Shown here: in pieces, positions 1 to 11,699 of the stretch
Layout of the letters: the number at the start of each line of letters is the position of its first letter
Position numbering within the stretch: the first letter of the stretch is position 1
Assembly (NCBI RefSeq): GCF_020520425.1
Contig: NC_079489.1
Span: forward strand, 78,467,310 to 78,531,309
Direction of reading: 5' to 3'
Length of the DNA stretch: 64,000 nt
Origin: Spinacia oleracea
Lineage: Eukaryota > Streptophyta > Magnoliopsida > Caryophyllales > Amaranthaceae
Notes under the pieces: model-generated
What the model saw: only the letters and a program-made list of their open reading frames with translations
The model's database searches: none
What the model was told of the DNA's origin: nothing
Made by a program: the position numbers and the translations under genes

Positions 1-1423
1 TTGTTTGTTTATTTGAATGAAATGGTCAATTACAGGTTGAGTCAATATGCTTGATTAAAACAAACAACTCTTTAAAGAACTTTACTAAGGTTCAAATCAA
101 CCCCTTGATTTGAGTTCCACTAATCTTTGGCATTGTTGCTTAGACCATATCAACAAGTTAACATTCAAAAACTCTATTTTAATGGACTTTTGAAAGTTGG
201 TTGATTTCTAGATCAACTTAAGACAAGCTAGTCTTACTTGTTGAAAGTAACAAAAGATGTGAACTATTGTTAGAACGCCTAGACAATAGAGTTCAAAGCT
301 AAAGAAAGATTTTATGACTTTATTATTTCGCATGGATTTGAGTGAATGTAGGTTTATTTACTCAAATGAGATATAAGTTGAATCTGTTTGGCTAGTTCAA
401 AGATTCAGAAGTATAAAATCCACTTGGCAAGAAATCATAAAGATCTAGGTTAGATCATGTGAATGATTACTTGAGACCAAATATGATCATCAATGATTGT
501 GTGTTGTAATTTCACAATCTAGGTCCATAAGATATGGCATATCTTAGTTGGAATAATCGAAGTCAATTAGTACTTGATTCGATCAATGATGGATCATAAA
601 AACTTTTCCTATAATTTCTAAAACAAAATGCTCAACTACCACCAAACTAAACCAAATTCGTCAAAGCTATTGAAAAGTAATTTCAGGATATCTTTTCAAT
701 TATATATCTAAAGAGTTGCTAAACTCAGTGGGAGCTTAGTGTTTGTTATTCAACAAACTAAGGCCCAAGTCTAGATATATGTTTCATTGTGATTTATTCA
801 AATGAGACACAAGGGTATTGTTTCTACCACGAATTTTTGAGAACATAATGTTTGTTTGCTCGAAATAATGTCCTTTTGGAGATTCGTTTCCAAAATGACA
901 AGTTGGAGAAAATAGACCTCGAAAGTTTTCGAGGCGAACAACAAACATAAACGGACATTCCGGAGGCTTTTCGAAGTACTTCAGAAAATCCGAACTTATT
1001 CTTTAAGGACTTTAGAAGTGGCTTTAAAGAATAGATATCTCTTAGAAGACTTTACAAGTGCTTCAAAGAGAACAGAATATTCAAAGGACTTTCAAGTGGC
1101 TATTGATATTCTAATGTTTGATGTTCTATACCCAAGTAGGCATAGAATTCAAGTCACTGAAACTATGAGATTCTTCTATTAGATAGTAAAGAAACATAGA
1201 GATCAGGTCAATGAAACTATGAGATTCTTCTATTAAATAGTGAAGAAACCTACAGCTTGCAGTCAAACTATTATCATGTAGATTAATGAGTTTGTGACTT
1301 GTAAGAAAGCTATGACGAAACCTAGATTCCCTAAAATGGTTAGAGGCCATATATAGACTCAAATGTTTTAAATGGTTAGAGGCCATAAAACATACTCAAT
1401 GTTTTGATGACAAAATTGAAATT
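1..1423 (+). other. Degenerate internal region of Copia-1
   Basis: No open frame of useful length. Position and orientation place it upstream of the RT remnant, where gag-integrase sequence would be expected, but I could not recognise a domain with confidence. It contains local duplications: a motif around GAAACTATGAGATTCTTC occurs twice (about 1157 and 1213) and AAATGGTTAGAGGCCAT occurs twice (about 1333 and 1370). Confidence 0.5.
1150..1250 (+). repeat. Two-copy imperfect tandem repeat
   Basis: Two copies of about 50 bp sharing TGAAACTATGAGATTCTTC and TATTAGATAGT/TATTAAATAGT, followed by GAAGAAAC-like endings. Period is about 56 bp. It lies within the decayed Copia-1 internal region. Confidence 0.7.
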
Positions 1424-3030
1424 TTGTTGATTTGCAAGAATGGGTTCACACCTATTGGTTGCAAGTTTGTTTTAAGGATAAAAACCATCAAACATGGAAT
1501 TGTGTTCACACACAAAGCTAGATTAGTTGCTAAAGGTTACAAGCAAATTCATGGTGTAAATTGTGTTGAAACCTCATGCATAATCGTAATGCTCAAGTCT
1601 ATAATTCAAGCAATGATTGCATATTGGTACATATAGCAATTGGATGACAAAACGTATTCCTCAATCAAATGTTGGAATAAACTATGTACATGGTATGTCA
1701 TAGGATTTGTGGATCCAAATAAATGCTTGAAAGAGAAAGCTAGCTTATAAAATCTAAGTACAGATTTAAGCAAGCAATTGGGAGTTGGAACTGTATTTTA
1801 GTGAAGCTAATAAGTATTTTAGTTTCATAAAATGTACATGATTCTTATAGATGTATAAGAAGTTTAGTGGGAGTACATAAAAACTTATTTGGTCCTATGT
1901 GTATCACACACATATCTCTCTATTGTAAAATAACATTCAAATGCTAATGACTTAGATTTGAAATTATTCATCAATGATGGACCATGGCGAAACTTAGTAC
2001 ATATTGGGTATTAAGATCTATTTACAAAGATCTTATAATATTGTTTTAGATTAAGTAATGGCATTTACTAAATCAAACACGAAAGTCTCCATTGGAGATA
2101 TTCGACCCATGTGAATAAATCTAAGTAAAGAATGTTTGAACTATGTATAAGCATTTACTAAGTTAAACATCAAAGAGTCTAAATGAGATTCTTAACCTAT
2201 ATTATATGTCAAAGAATTTAGCTGGATTCAGTATCTACTAAAATTGAATGAGCTAAAGTTACATGAATAGAATTCAATTGGGAATTATTCTGCAAAAGAA
2301 TTTATCATGTATGATATAATATGAGGATCGCCAAAAACGTATCGTATGACTTTAAGGCATGACGAACATATACCAATCTCTATTGATCTAAGTGAAGATC
2401 AACTAGATTGAGACCAAGAATACTTATGGTACTTGAAAAGGTACATAGGAATAGTTCTTGATTCAAGGAAATAAAGATACGCTAAATATTGATGCTACAC
2501 GCATAAACACTGGCAAAGGATCAAGCAAGACCCTTTGGAGTTAACCATTGATAAGGACGAGCTATAGAGCATCGTGTTTTGAAATGGCAACATGGATTGG
2601 AGACCATGAGTTGTTGCGTGGGAAATTAAAATATTAATTTCTATGTTCTAAGATATAGTTGGAGAGTCTTCCACATATCTATGAACTGCTTGGATAGGTA
2701 AATCCAAACAAAGCATCACTAGCAACCTATGCAGTTGAAGTAAAAGTAATTATTGCCTAAGAAGCAATAAAACAGGGTTGTTTAAAGTTCTTCACTGAAC
2801 TTGGGTAGATCACCTATCTGCTGGCTTGATGGTTCTTCATTGAAAAATGCGTGGAACCACTCTTGAAGCAAGAAAAACGTCTGCTAACTTAATGGTTCTT
2901 CATTGCAAAATGCGTAGAACCACTAATGTAGTAAGAAAGACTAGATCACATAATAAACAAACTCGAAAAGATCTTATCATCATATCTCAAAGAACATTCG
3001 ATGAAAAGGATGTTAAGATTGGCAAAGCAT
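1424..3030 (+). pseudogene. Copia-1 reverse transcriptase-RNase H remnant
   Basis: The first 70 codons read through the Copia RT signature ARLVAKGYKQIHGV, preceded by PIGCKFVLRIKT. After the stop near 1634 the homology continues in broken frames: a GFVDPN-like stretch near 1700 and a SKQLGVGTVF-like stretch near 1780. Short RNase H-like pieces follow further down. In intact relatives this part of the polyprotein makes cDNA from the element RNA and removes the RNA strand. The YVDD-type catalytic box is not intact in any single frame, so no active enzyme can be made. The strand agrees with the 3' LTR downstream. Assignment to Ty1/copia is firm; the sub-lineage is not. Confidence 0.8.
2822..2945 (+). 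repeat. Two-copy tandem repeat, period about 63 bp
   Basis: TGGTTCTTCATTG followed by AAAATGCGTGGAACCACT / AAAATGCGTAGAACCACT occurs twice, each followed by a TAAGAAAGAC- or CAAGAAAAAC-like tail. The region corresponds to the expected end of RNase H, so it is a local duplication in a decaying pol gene. Confidence 0.75.
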
Positions 3031-3970
3031 GATAACTAAACCTATGCAACAAGTGAGAAGCAACACTCACATTGTCGCACTGGAAATCAAGCATAGCTTT
3101 GAATTCCATGAATTGTTTTAGAAAATGGGTTTGAGGCCCATGGTTGTAAAACATTGGGGTTGAACATTTATCATATATGAAATGTATTTTCATATTCCAT
3201 TTAATCTTGGTTTAGTATTAAATGATGAGTCCCTTCAAATTTGACGAAATATTCAAGATAGACTGTCAGGACCAGTCCTGTGACTAAGAAATGTCTATCA
3301 AGTGAACTTGAATGTCAAAGGTTGAAAATGGTCCCTAGTCGGAGTTTTCTATAAAATTGGACGCATAGAAAACGTTAGACGACTAGAATGCAAGATGACT
3401 AGTAGTTCTGTTTCTTGAACTATGTGGACATGGCAATGTCATAATCATTTGCGTAGATACTTACTTTGGGAAGACTAGTATCGGACAAGACCTATGAAAC
3501 TTTACTGTAAGAGATGAAAGTCTGTCATAAGTAAATTTCATTAAATTATTAGACACTAAATCCTCAATACCTGAGTGATTTGAGATTACTTGTTTGAGAA
3601 CTGGTTGCTTTGACGTTGACCAACCGTCGCACCGTAAAAGGAGGCTATAAAGGCAACGCTCAGGTAATCACCTATCAAACGAAGTCTAATCTCAAGATCG
3701 CAAGATTGGGATTGTCCTCCCATAAATCGGGATGAGATGCTTAAAAGTTGTACAAGGCCACTCGGAGAGCTAGAAACTGTGAAATGCATGGCCGTGCTCG
3801 GATGAATCATAGGCTATGATTATCTGTTTATTTGATCAGTTGAACTCTGAAACCGAGGAACACCTCTGGACATAATAAGGATGACAACTCTTACCTTATG
3901 TTCAAGAGCAAGCATCGAGCGACAAAGGAATTAGGAAATGCACACTTGTCCCTAAGGACAAGTGGGAGAC
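3031..3970 (+). other. Copia-1 3' untranslated region with polypurine tract
   Basis: No gene recognised. Non-coding sequence between the pol remnant and the LTR, ending in the purine-rich tract AGTGGGAGAC at 3961-3970 directly before the LTR. Such a tract primes plus-strand DNA synthesis in LTR retrotransposons. Confidence 0.65.
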
Positions 3971-5349
3971 TGAAGGAAATAATGCCCTTGGTCCAAGTAT
4001 GCATTCTATGTTAAGTCTAATAAATGCGGTTCAGTATTGATTAACAAGTTAATAATTCAGTGAGATCAAGTGAGCTGAATGCCTAGCTAGAGGCCGCTTC
4101 AGTTCAAGTGGAATTAATGACATTAATCCACAACTTACTCTTGACTGAACCCGTAGGGTCACACAAATAGTACGTAAACGGATCAAGTATTTAATGGCAT
4201 TAAATACTCCATCTATGAATATTCGGAACCGACGGATCTTGGTTTCAGTGGGAGCTAAGATCGTCACAGGCAAGAAATGAATACTCCGGAAACGATGATA
4301 TTGCCGGAAACGGAAATATGGATCGTATCGGAAATATGAATATTATCCAAGTCGTAGATGTTGCCGGAAACGGAAACATGGTACGTATCGGAAAATATTA
4401 TTGGAAATGGAAATATTACCAGAATCGGAAATATTGCCGGAAACGGAAATATTGTCAGAATCGGAAATATTACCGGAATCGGAAAATAATTCCGGAAACG
4501 GAAATATTAAATATTTGTTCGAAACGGAAATTAATTCCGGAATCGGAAATATTAAATATTATTCGTATCGGAAATGAATTCCGGAATCGGAAATTTAATC
4601 GGAAGCGTATCGTACGAATTAGCATCGGACGAGGCCTGCCGGACGAAGGCCCAGCACGAAGCCGGGCCATCGCCCAGCAAGCACGCGCGCCACAAGCCCA
4701 GCCAAGGCAGCGCCCAGGCCTACCGCAAGGCAGGCCCAGCGCGCGCCAAGGCCACGGATGCGTGGGCCGCGCTGCGTGGGCTGCTGCTCGCACGCGCATG
4801 GGCAGCCCTTGTGGCTGCCGTGTGTGTGTGAGTTTGTGCTCATGCGTGATTCCTAAATCTACAAGAGTTAGTGTATGATTAAATTCCTATTCCTAATTGG
4901 ATAAATTAATTAAATAGAATTCATGTAGGATTCTAATTTCAATTAATTCGTATCCTACTAGGATTACGATTCCTTTTCCATAACTCTATAAATAAAGGCC
5001 TAGGGGTTATTATTTATACAACAAGTTTTAAGTATTCAAAACTAAGATTTTTAAGCAGAAAAATCAGCCAATATTCTTGCCTACCTAACCGAAAATATTA
5101 GAACCTTAAGGGCGATTCTAGTTGGTCAATCTTAAGGCGGATCCGGACGTGCTGTGGACTATCTACGGAGGGACGACACTTGGAGTCCTAAAGACTTGTT
5201 CTTGTTCGGTTCGGGCGCAGCTAGGGAAGGCACGCAACAAAGAGTATGCATCTAAATTATGCTAAATGATTATGTGTAAATAATATGTTTCCTGGCTTTA
5301 TGGTTTTTCCGCATGATTTATGAACTGTCATATGAATCATAACCTAACA
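3971..5349 (+). repeat. 3' LTR of Copia-1 (1,379 bp)
   Basis: Begins TGAAGGAAATAATGCCC immediately after the polypurine tract and ends CCTAACA, giving the TG...CA ends of an LTR. A TATA box (TATAAATA, 4987-4994) is in the expected place for the LTR promoter. The segment 4618-4830 is GC-rich and generates long spurious open frames on both strands. Confidence 0.85.
4270..4615 (+). repeat. Degenerate CGGAAATAT short-unit array inside the LTR
   Basis: More than twenty near-copies of a 10-12 bp unit of the form (C)CGGAA(A/T)CGGAAATAT, separated by ATT/GAATT spacers. It lies upstream of the LTR TATA box, in the U3-like part, where enhancer-like repeats are commonly found. A regulatory role is only inferred. 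Confidence 0.75.
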
Positions 5350-6540
5350 GGTTCCTATCTTCACTGTTCTGCCCTCTTCTCCTTCCACCAGCTCAATTTC
5401 CTCCACTTCTCCTCCGGCCTCTAGCCTGAGTAAGGTGGCCCCCTTCTCGATGCTTTTGATTGTGGGTGCCTCATGTTTCTGCCTTTTCTCCTTCTTGGGC
5501 AACAGAGATTGTTCCCCCTCTGGTTTTGGGGCTTGGCCTTTTGCCTGTCTTTTCGTTGCTGCCTCCCTTGTTATATTCATGGATGGGGTCAGTCGGCCTG
5601 GTGTTTTTAATGCCGTCAAGTAGCATGATCTTGCTGACTCTTGACTGCCTCGGATTCTCTCTGCTTTCTCGAAATTTGACATGTATATCATGGTTAGATG
5701 GTATGTCGATACTACTGCCTGTGCGTCGTGGATGAATGGCCGACCCACGATGACGTTGTATGCAGCTGGCACTTTGATTACCAAGAAGTCTACCATTAGG
5801 TCCCTTGCGGTTCTCCCTTCTCCGATATGTACCGGTAGCCTGATGCTACCTTCCGGAAAGACAGTGGCTCCGGAGAATCCTATCACCGGATAGTTGACTC
5901 TCGTGAGCTCCTTTTCGTCTATCTTTAGCTGAATGAAGGCTTCCCAGAAGATAATGTTCGCTGAACTCCCTCCATCCACCAGTATTCTTTTTACTGGAAA
6001 GTTCGCTATTTCGAGGCCCAAAACCAGTGGGTCGTCGTGGGGGTATATGATTCCGCGGCAGTCGGCAGGGGTGAACGAGATGTTCGGCATGACTGGGGGT
6101 GATGGCCATTTTCTGGCGCCATGATAGTTTATCAGGTGGCGGTGCTCGCCCAGGCTTCTACCTGCTCCACTGATTGTTCCTCCATGGCATGGTCCGCCGG
6201 ATATGACCCATACCGTCGGCCCTTTTTGGCCATTATTTCTAGCCTCTCCGCTGCGGCTGGTTTCTGGTGCTTTTTGTTCTATTCTGAGTGGTGTTTGGGT
6301 GGCTGGTAATCTGTTGTTTGTGTTATTGCTCTGCCGGCTGCTATTCTGTTGGTTGATGTTGCCCTGCCGGGCTTTATATTTTGTCAGGTAGCCTCTCCCG
6401 ATCATATCTTCGATGTTATCTTTCAAATCTCTGCACTCTTCCGTATAGTGCCCACAGTCGTCATGGAATGCACAGTACTTCGACTGTGGTCTGGGTTTGT
6501 CGCTCATTGGTGGAGGCCTTTTCCAGTTTTCATTTTTGTT
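5350..6540 (-). pseudogene. Gypsy gag C-terminal part and aspartic protease (partial)
   Basis: An open minus-strand frame of about 397 codons. Near its start is a Cys/His-rich stretch, YCAFHDDCGHYTEEC, typical of the nucleic-acid-binding tail of plant Gypsy gag proteins. About 190 residues in comes the retroviral-type protease with active-site motif VDGGSSAN and a later IVGRPF motif. The protease would release mature gag and pol proteins. The frame has no 5' end of its own: it is cut by the CACTA target site at 6541-6543. Its downstream end is cut by the Copia-1 LTR at 5350, just after an acidic GGEVEEIELVEGEE stretch. Apart from these two breaks I see no stop codon, so the host Gypsy was not badly decayed in this part. 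Confidence 0.85.
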
Positions 6541-6543
6541 AAC
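6541..6543. other. AAC target site duplication, left copy (CACTA-1)
   Basis: The three bases directly before CACTACTAGAA match the three bases directly after the right terminus (31676-31678). A 3-bp duplication is diagnostic of CACTA transposons. Confidence 0.9.
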
Positions 6544-6559
6544 CACTACTAGAATTTCC

Positions 6560-6990
6560 GTGTTATGGCGACGCCTTTTGATCTGATTAGCGACGCCTAA
6601 AGGCGTCGAGATAAAAGGCCTCGACGCTTGCCATCCGCGTCGAGGAATCGTTAGTCGAGAATTCGCGACGCCTTATGGCGTCAAGAACGGGGACGCTCTC
6701 CGCTGTCCAGGTCATGAATAAGGCGTCCAGAATTGCTACGCCTTACAACGTCTTCTGTGTAGTGCAGCGTCGATAATGGCGACGCCTTTAGATGTCCAGA
6801 AAATGGGAGGTGCATCGTGATTCTCGACGCCTTACAACGTCTTCTGTGTAGTGCAGCGTCGACAATGGCGACGCCTTTAGATGTCCTGAAAATGGGAGGT
6901 GCGTCGTGATTCTCGACGCCTTAAATCGTTGTAATGGTTTTTTAGGCGCCGAGAAACATAAAATTAAACCTGGATTGAAAAAATTTGTCG
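6560..6990. repeat. Left subterminal repeats of CACTA-1, with an 89-bp tandem duplication
   Basis: Many copies of GACGCC and its complement GGCGTC, often as facing pairs such as GCGACGCCTAAAGGCGTCGA. Two 89-bp direct repeats begin at about 6741 and 6830, and a third partial start is at 6919. In En/Spm, short subterminal motifs bind TnpA and bring the ends together; that role here follows from the family. The repeats were recognised by eye. Confidence 0.85.
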
Positions 6991-7809
6991 ACGCCCTTTT
7001 GGGTCCTTATTCTAGACATCATTTGTCATCCACATTGTTCTTGACTCTTTTCCGCGACATCACAAAGAGTTATGGCGGGAAATTTAAAACATAAATAATG
7101 TAAAACGATAACGTGTCCACAATTTTTTTTGTAAGCTTTTTTCACCTGTACATATATATATTTAATTCATCGAACAATGTACGTAACATATTTTTTTGGC
7201 AAATAAACAATTTTATTAATCATGAATATAATAAGGTAATTAAGTACGTAGTTAATATTAAAATCCATACTAAAATGTATAAATAAGTACGTTACAAATC
7301 CATAGTACATTGATATTACTAATTAAGTCTAGAAAAACTAAAATTCATGGTAATTAAAAGGAAAAAAGAAGCCTAAAATAACTAACTAGGATTGTTCGTA
7401 GACGATGGTTCATAGTAGATAATAAAGACTAAAATAACTAGCTAGCTACTACATGCGATTGTTTGTAGTAGCTAATATGAAGCTCAAGTGTATCAGGCTG
7501 GTTTATTCTTTTGTTGCTCCTTTATCACGTTGGACAACCTTCTAAACAAAATAAAGAATAATAATAAGTAAAAACAAAATATACCAAAGCTCATATGAGG
7601 CCCCTCCGCCCCTAATAAAGTTACAGCGCAATTATTAACTATATATAAACATATTATTTATTTATTTATTTGGTAATAAGACATACTCCGTGTTTTTATT
7701 ACACATAAGCAAATGAAAAACAATAGCCAAACAACACAAAAGGCAGTTAAACTGCGGTGGACACAACAGAGTACAGCAGGAGAGCACGCAGCAGAACACA
7801 GCAATAGAG
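6991..7809. other. Left internal non-coding part of CACTA-1
   Basis: AT-rich sequence without recognised genes. From about 7730 to 7809 it becomes rich in AACAGAG/CAGCA-type words that continue at 18789 after the LTR element, confirming that both sides belong to one interrupted sequence. Confidence 0.7.
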
Positions 7810-7814
7810 CACGC

Positions 7815-9276
7815 TGTAGACACCTACTTTTGTCCCCATTCCCGAAAGGGAAGGTTCGATGATGAGAACATAAATCTCCACTTGACAACGCATCTCCTAT
7901 AAAATAACGAATCTCAATTCCCCTTTGTCATTTCACCCGAAACCTGCTATTTATGGAAACCTGCTTAAAATGGTAACTGTCGTAAAGGGTAGTTGCTAAA
8001 AGTAGTAAGAATAAAAAGATAGAAATCTGTCAGAATTAGGTGTTGCACTGCAACATAAATCCTAAAAGAGATTGAAATTGTAAAAGGAATTCTATTCCTA
8101 TCGCAGTTCGATAAAAGAGTTAACGTATTAATTAAACTCATAACGAACCTAGAGTTCGTAAAGGGCCCAGACGCATTCCGTCGTAAATTGATACGCACCA
8201 AATAACTCGGATTAAGTCTCTTAATGAACTCTGTACTCTAGAGTCCAATCTGACAAAGAATTCTGCCAGACCCTATTTTCAACGCCCAGCCCTGGGCGCC
8301 TAAATCTTTGACGCCCAGAGCTGGGCGCCGAAAATACCTGGGACGGATTCTTTTCCTAATCCGTTTCGTATTCAAATTCCTGAAAATCTATCTTTCTACG
8401 CCACTCTTTCCTATAAATAGACCCCTAAAACCGACGTGAAGGGAACAACAACACACAATTCATATTCTGAGTATTGACTCCAACCCTTAGCCTAAGCCTC
8501 ACGCTGCGAAATTGTTCACGCGTTCTGTCGCAATCGATCCATAAATCGAACAGAACGTATCCTGTCCCATAATTTGAGATTCGTTAAATAAAAAGGAGAA
8601 ATAGCAAAGTCAAAGTGGTTAGTTTTCTGAGAACCGTGACGCACCTCTCAAGGGTGCGTCGTAATGTGTCCCTTTTCGATGATTTAATTGCTTTCCTCGC
8701 CCTTTTTATGAACTGTTAAACTAACTAAATCTGATTGTTCTATCACGCCTAACAAATATAATATTTTTGGGAAATTGGATTATCATGCTAGGTCCCTTAA
8801 TGCTATTTAAATCAGATAATCGCGATCGATCTAGTATTATTTGTTGCATATTGCTAAAATCAACTCAGATTAGTTTAATAGTTAACGCATGTCCCTTCAA
8901 TTATTTATGCTGAGCTAGTAAGGATATCCTGCCTCTGGAGTTATCAACGAGCGAGTACTCCTCTCGGTAGTTACAGTCCCCCGAACCCTCAATCTCTACC
9001 TTGCGGGTGTATGTTGAGAGATCCCCACACCAGGGATCACAAGGGAACCTACGGCCGTCGTGGTCAAACATAATTGCACTCCCTTTATGTCACGATAACC
9101 GGGTTTTGTCAGTTTTTCTCATTGTCGTTAAAAACTGAATGGCGACTCCTATATTACTATTCAATTGGGTGTAAACTCACAGGAAATCCAATTACACTTG
9201 ATTGAATAAAAAGAATCGTCACACCCACGAGGGACGAGGTCACGCATTAGTCTCGTGCTTTTTCGACCCCCTCACA
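7815..9276 (+). repeat. 5' LTR of the LARD-like element
   Basis: Starts TGTAGACACC right after the CACGC duplication and ends CCCCTCACA before the primer-binding site. It contains a TATA box (TATAAATAG, 8412-8420) and two CTGGGCG palindromes at 8281-8330, just upstream of the TATA box. Confidence 0.93.
8281..8330. repeat. Palindrome doublet, 5' LTR copy
   Basis: Two imperfect palindromes, CGCCCAGCCCTGGGCG (8283-8298) and CGCCCAGAGCTGGGCG (8312-8327), 29 bp apart start to start. They lie about 90 bp upstream of the LTR TATA box. The same doublet recurs through the element. Confidence 0.9.
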
Positions 9277-9277
9277 G

Positions 9278-9295
9278 TGGCGACTCCACTGGGGA
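9278..9295 (+). other. Primer-binding site of the LARD-like element
   Basis: TGGCGACTCCACTGGGGA begins two bases after the 5' LTR. It looks complementary to the 3' end of a plant tRNA-Arg, as reported for Ogre/Tat-type elements. The tRNA match is from memory. Confidence 0.7.
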
Positions 9296-11699
9296 TAGTG
9301 AAGGAAATACTCGTGCTTGTAGGTAATCAAAATAGCAGAAGGGTGAAACGATCCTACCCCGCGTTTATTTCCCCATCAAGTTGGGACGACCTGAAAATCA
9401 GTATATTAATGTGAACGGGCAGAACCGCATAACGAATCTCGGCTTCCTCGGGAGTTGGGACTAAGGATACCTTTTTTCGCCAATAGGGGGGTGCATACGC
9501 CGCGCATGTTGCCTACTCGGTGCTTGTGCAGGTAGTACACCTATCCCGAACCCAATCGCTCGCTCATTAGGTCCCTCTCGCCTGCATGCCCCCTTGGCTT
9601 GCACTTGCAGGTTGGCCTCTTGAGCGAAATTCCTCTGCTGAAGACACTACCTCGACCGGGGCATGTGTTGGACCTACGATAGAAGCGGTACCAAGCCAGG
9701 CGCAAATAACTACCCATAGAAGCCTATCATAAACTACATGACATATTATTATTGCCGCATGATGGAATGTTAGTTATGTGTAGCGAAATATATGATTGTG
9801 TGTGACAAACTATCCTAGAAAAATCAACGACCTTAAAACTTGCCCAAACATTCATAGACTAATTTGCCAAAGAGTTATACCGAAATACGTGTTCCGCAAA
9901 CCCGAATGATCGCCACAAAAATAAGCGACGCTCGGGATGGCCTATAACGAGTCCCACAAACGCTGCACAACGCGTAAAGGACGTTATTAGGCAAACACGC
10001 AAAATCGAAGTCGCATAAACAAAATTAGACGCAAACAGAAAACGAGAACCAGCCAAGGACGCATTTTCAACGCCCCTGGCTGGGCGCCAGAATTTCTCAC
10101 GCCCACTGCTGGGCATTGAAGTTGCTGGTTGGCCTTCTGGTCAGGCGCAGCAGCCTCGGTGCCCGCGCAAAAGGAAAATACGTAGCACAAAAAAACGTTC
10201 GTAAAAAGAATTGCTACGAAGGCGTAAGAAAAGCACTCGATTCTAAAAAGCGACTCATAAAAAATAAATAACTCTTTGTGTCGTTGTTAGGCCTCCTATG
10301 ACGACAATGTTCGGCACCAAAACCGAGCATGCTAATTTAATAAAAAAAAACTTTGAATGTCACATGGGCAAAGAATTCAAAAAATGATGTTCGAATAAAG
10401 TCTTCAATAAAAATAACGTTCAAATAAAAAAAATAAATCCGAGTCTAGACTAGGCTATGCCAAGTTTTAGTTGTCTTATCCATAGAATGGGTCCTAATGC
10501 TTGGTGTCATTCTGCAAGTTAAAAGGTTAAACCATATTGAGTCTCCTTTCCTAACATTTAAATCAATAAGCACCCATATGTAATTGTCATCCCTTGCTAA
10601 GAGTCTACGGCCTCAATACTCTCTCTCACCAATAAAAAGAATATATTATAGTATTTGCAAAATGGAAACAGTCACATTCTGAAAATCATTCCCCCATAGT
10701 CGCACAACTCCCAAAGTGAACCTAAGGTATCAATACCATTGGAAAAAAAATTAATGGCCTCAAGGCTTATGATCACATTGGGTCACGACTATCATAGTCC
10801 TCTCGAGCCACTCGCTCCTTGAAGTGCTCCTAAGTACGGACTAAAAGATTTTCCATGAATGCAACATGACGAACTATGAAAATACCCAAATCGGCATGCC
10901 ATAAGACTACCATTGGGGTAAAGCAATACACACTAAGAGAGAAGCCGCACTAATGATTCTAGTCTTGCAAAAAATTCGATCTCCCCAATTAACTACCTTG
11001 CCAACATTAGGCAAAATGGCGCATGACAAATGAACACCCAAGGGTTAAAATCTAAAGTGTCGACCAACAAAAGTTATGGTCCAATTAGCCTAAGTCCGAG
11101 AGTCGCCTGGTCAAGTATTATAGGCTTACGCCATGTCATCATTTTGATTCTAGGCCACCTCCTTGTATTCATACACGGGTTATAATCAGAAAGATTAATG
11201 AAAGTTTGAGTCTAAATCACAACTTCCAATTAAATCCCAGAAACTGGAATCTGAAAAGAAGCAAAAAATTATTTTGGATGTAATTCTTTCGTTAAATTTC
11301 AATAAGGTAAAAACAACATTTTGAATCTATGCTATTTGCACATTTTAAGAAACGACTAAATACGCTTGCAAAGTAAGACAATTTAAAAGTCCACCCTAGG
11401 CCTACTAAAGCTAAAGATCCCCCCTAGGCCCGCTAAAATTAAAGGTCCACTATAGGCCTACCAAACGAGGCTCACTCAGTCTCGCCTCGTGACTCAAAGG
11501 CCACAACCATCTACCTTTTAGCCCAAATAAAAAAAATTTGAAGGATTTATGTTGGGGAGAAATCCCAAGCAAAAAGAAAAAAGAGAAAGAGAAAAGGGAG
11601 AGCGAAAAGAGCGAGCCATGGAATACTTATCCCGTACCTCCCAAAGTGCAACATTTACCCAAGTAAACGAAGGAAAAGAATCGAGTCAACCAATCCAAA
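9296..11699 (+). other. LARD interior, left part, no gene recognised
   Basis: Only short frames with no recognisable domain. Includes a palindrome doublet at 10071-10115 and, at about 11395-11470, three imperfect copies of a CTAGGCC(T/C)(A/G)CTAAA word. Confidence 0.7.
10071..10115. repeat. Palindrome doublet, internal copy 1
   Basis: CGCCCCTGGCTGGGCG (10071-10086) and CGCCCACTGCTGGGCA (10100-10115), preceded by TTTTCAA. Same spacing as the LTR doublet but more mismatches in the stems. Confidence 0.85.

Larger units (their letters stand above)
1..5349 (+). mobile_element. Ty1/copia retrotransposon, 3' portion, decayed (Copia-1)
   Basis: A Copia element whose left end lies outside the window. 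Seen: a degenerate reverse transcriptase to RNase H region on the + strand (about 1424-3030), a non-coding stretch, a purine-rich tract AGTGGGAGAC (3961-3970), and a 3' LTR starting TGAAGGAAATAATGCCC and ending CCTAACA. The LTR opening and tract resemble the Angela/Tork branch of plant Copia elements; the lineage is inferred from memory. The downstream neighbour at 5350 is the coding region of a Gypsy element in the opposite orientation, so this element probably inserted into that Gypsy. The 5' target duplication cannot be checked because the 5' LTR is missing from the window. Confidence 0.85.

Noticed and set aside
4318..4878. A 186-codon + frame and several overlapping frames in the GC-rich LTR part
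   Set aside because: They arise from the CGGAAATAT array and biased composition of the LTR, overlap on both strands and show no domain.
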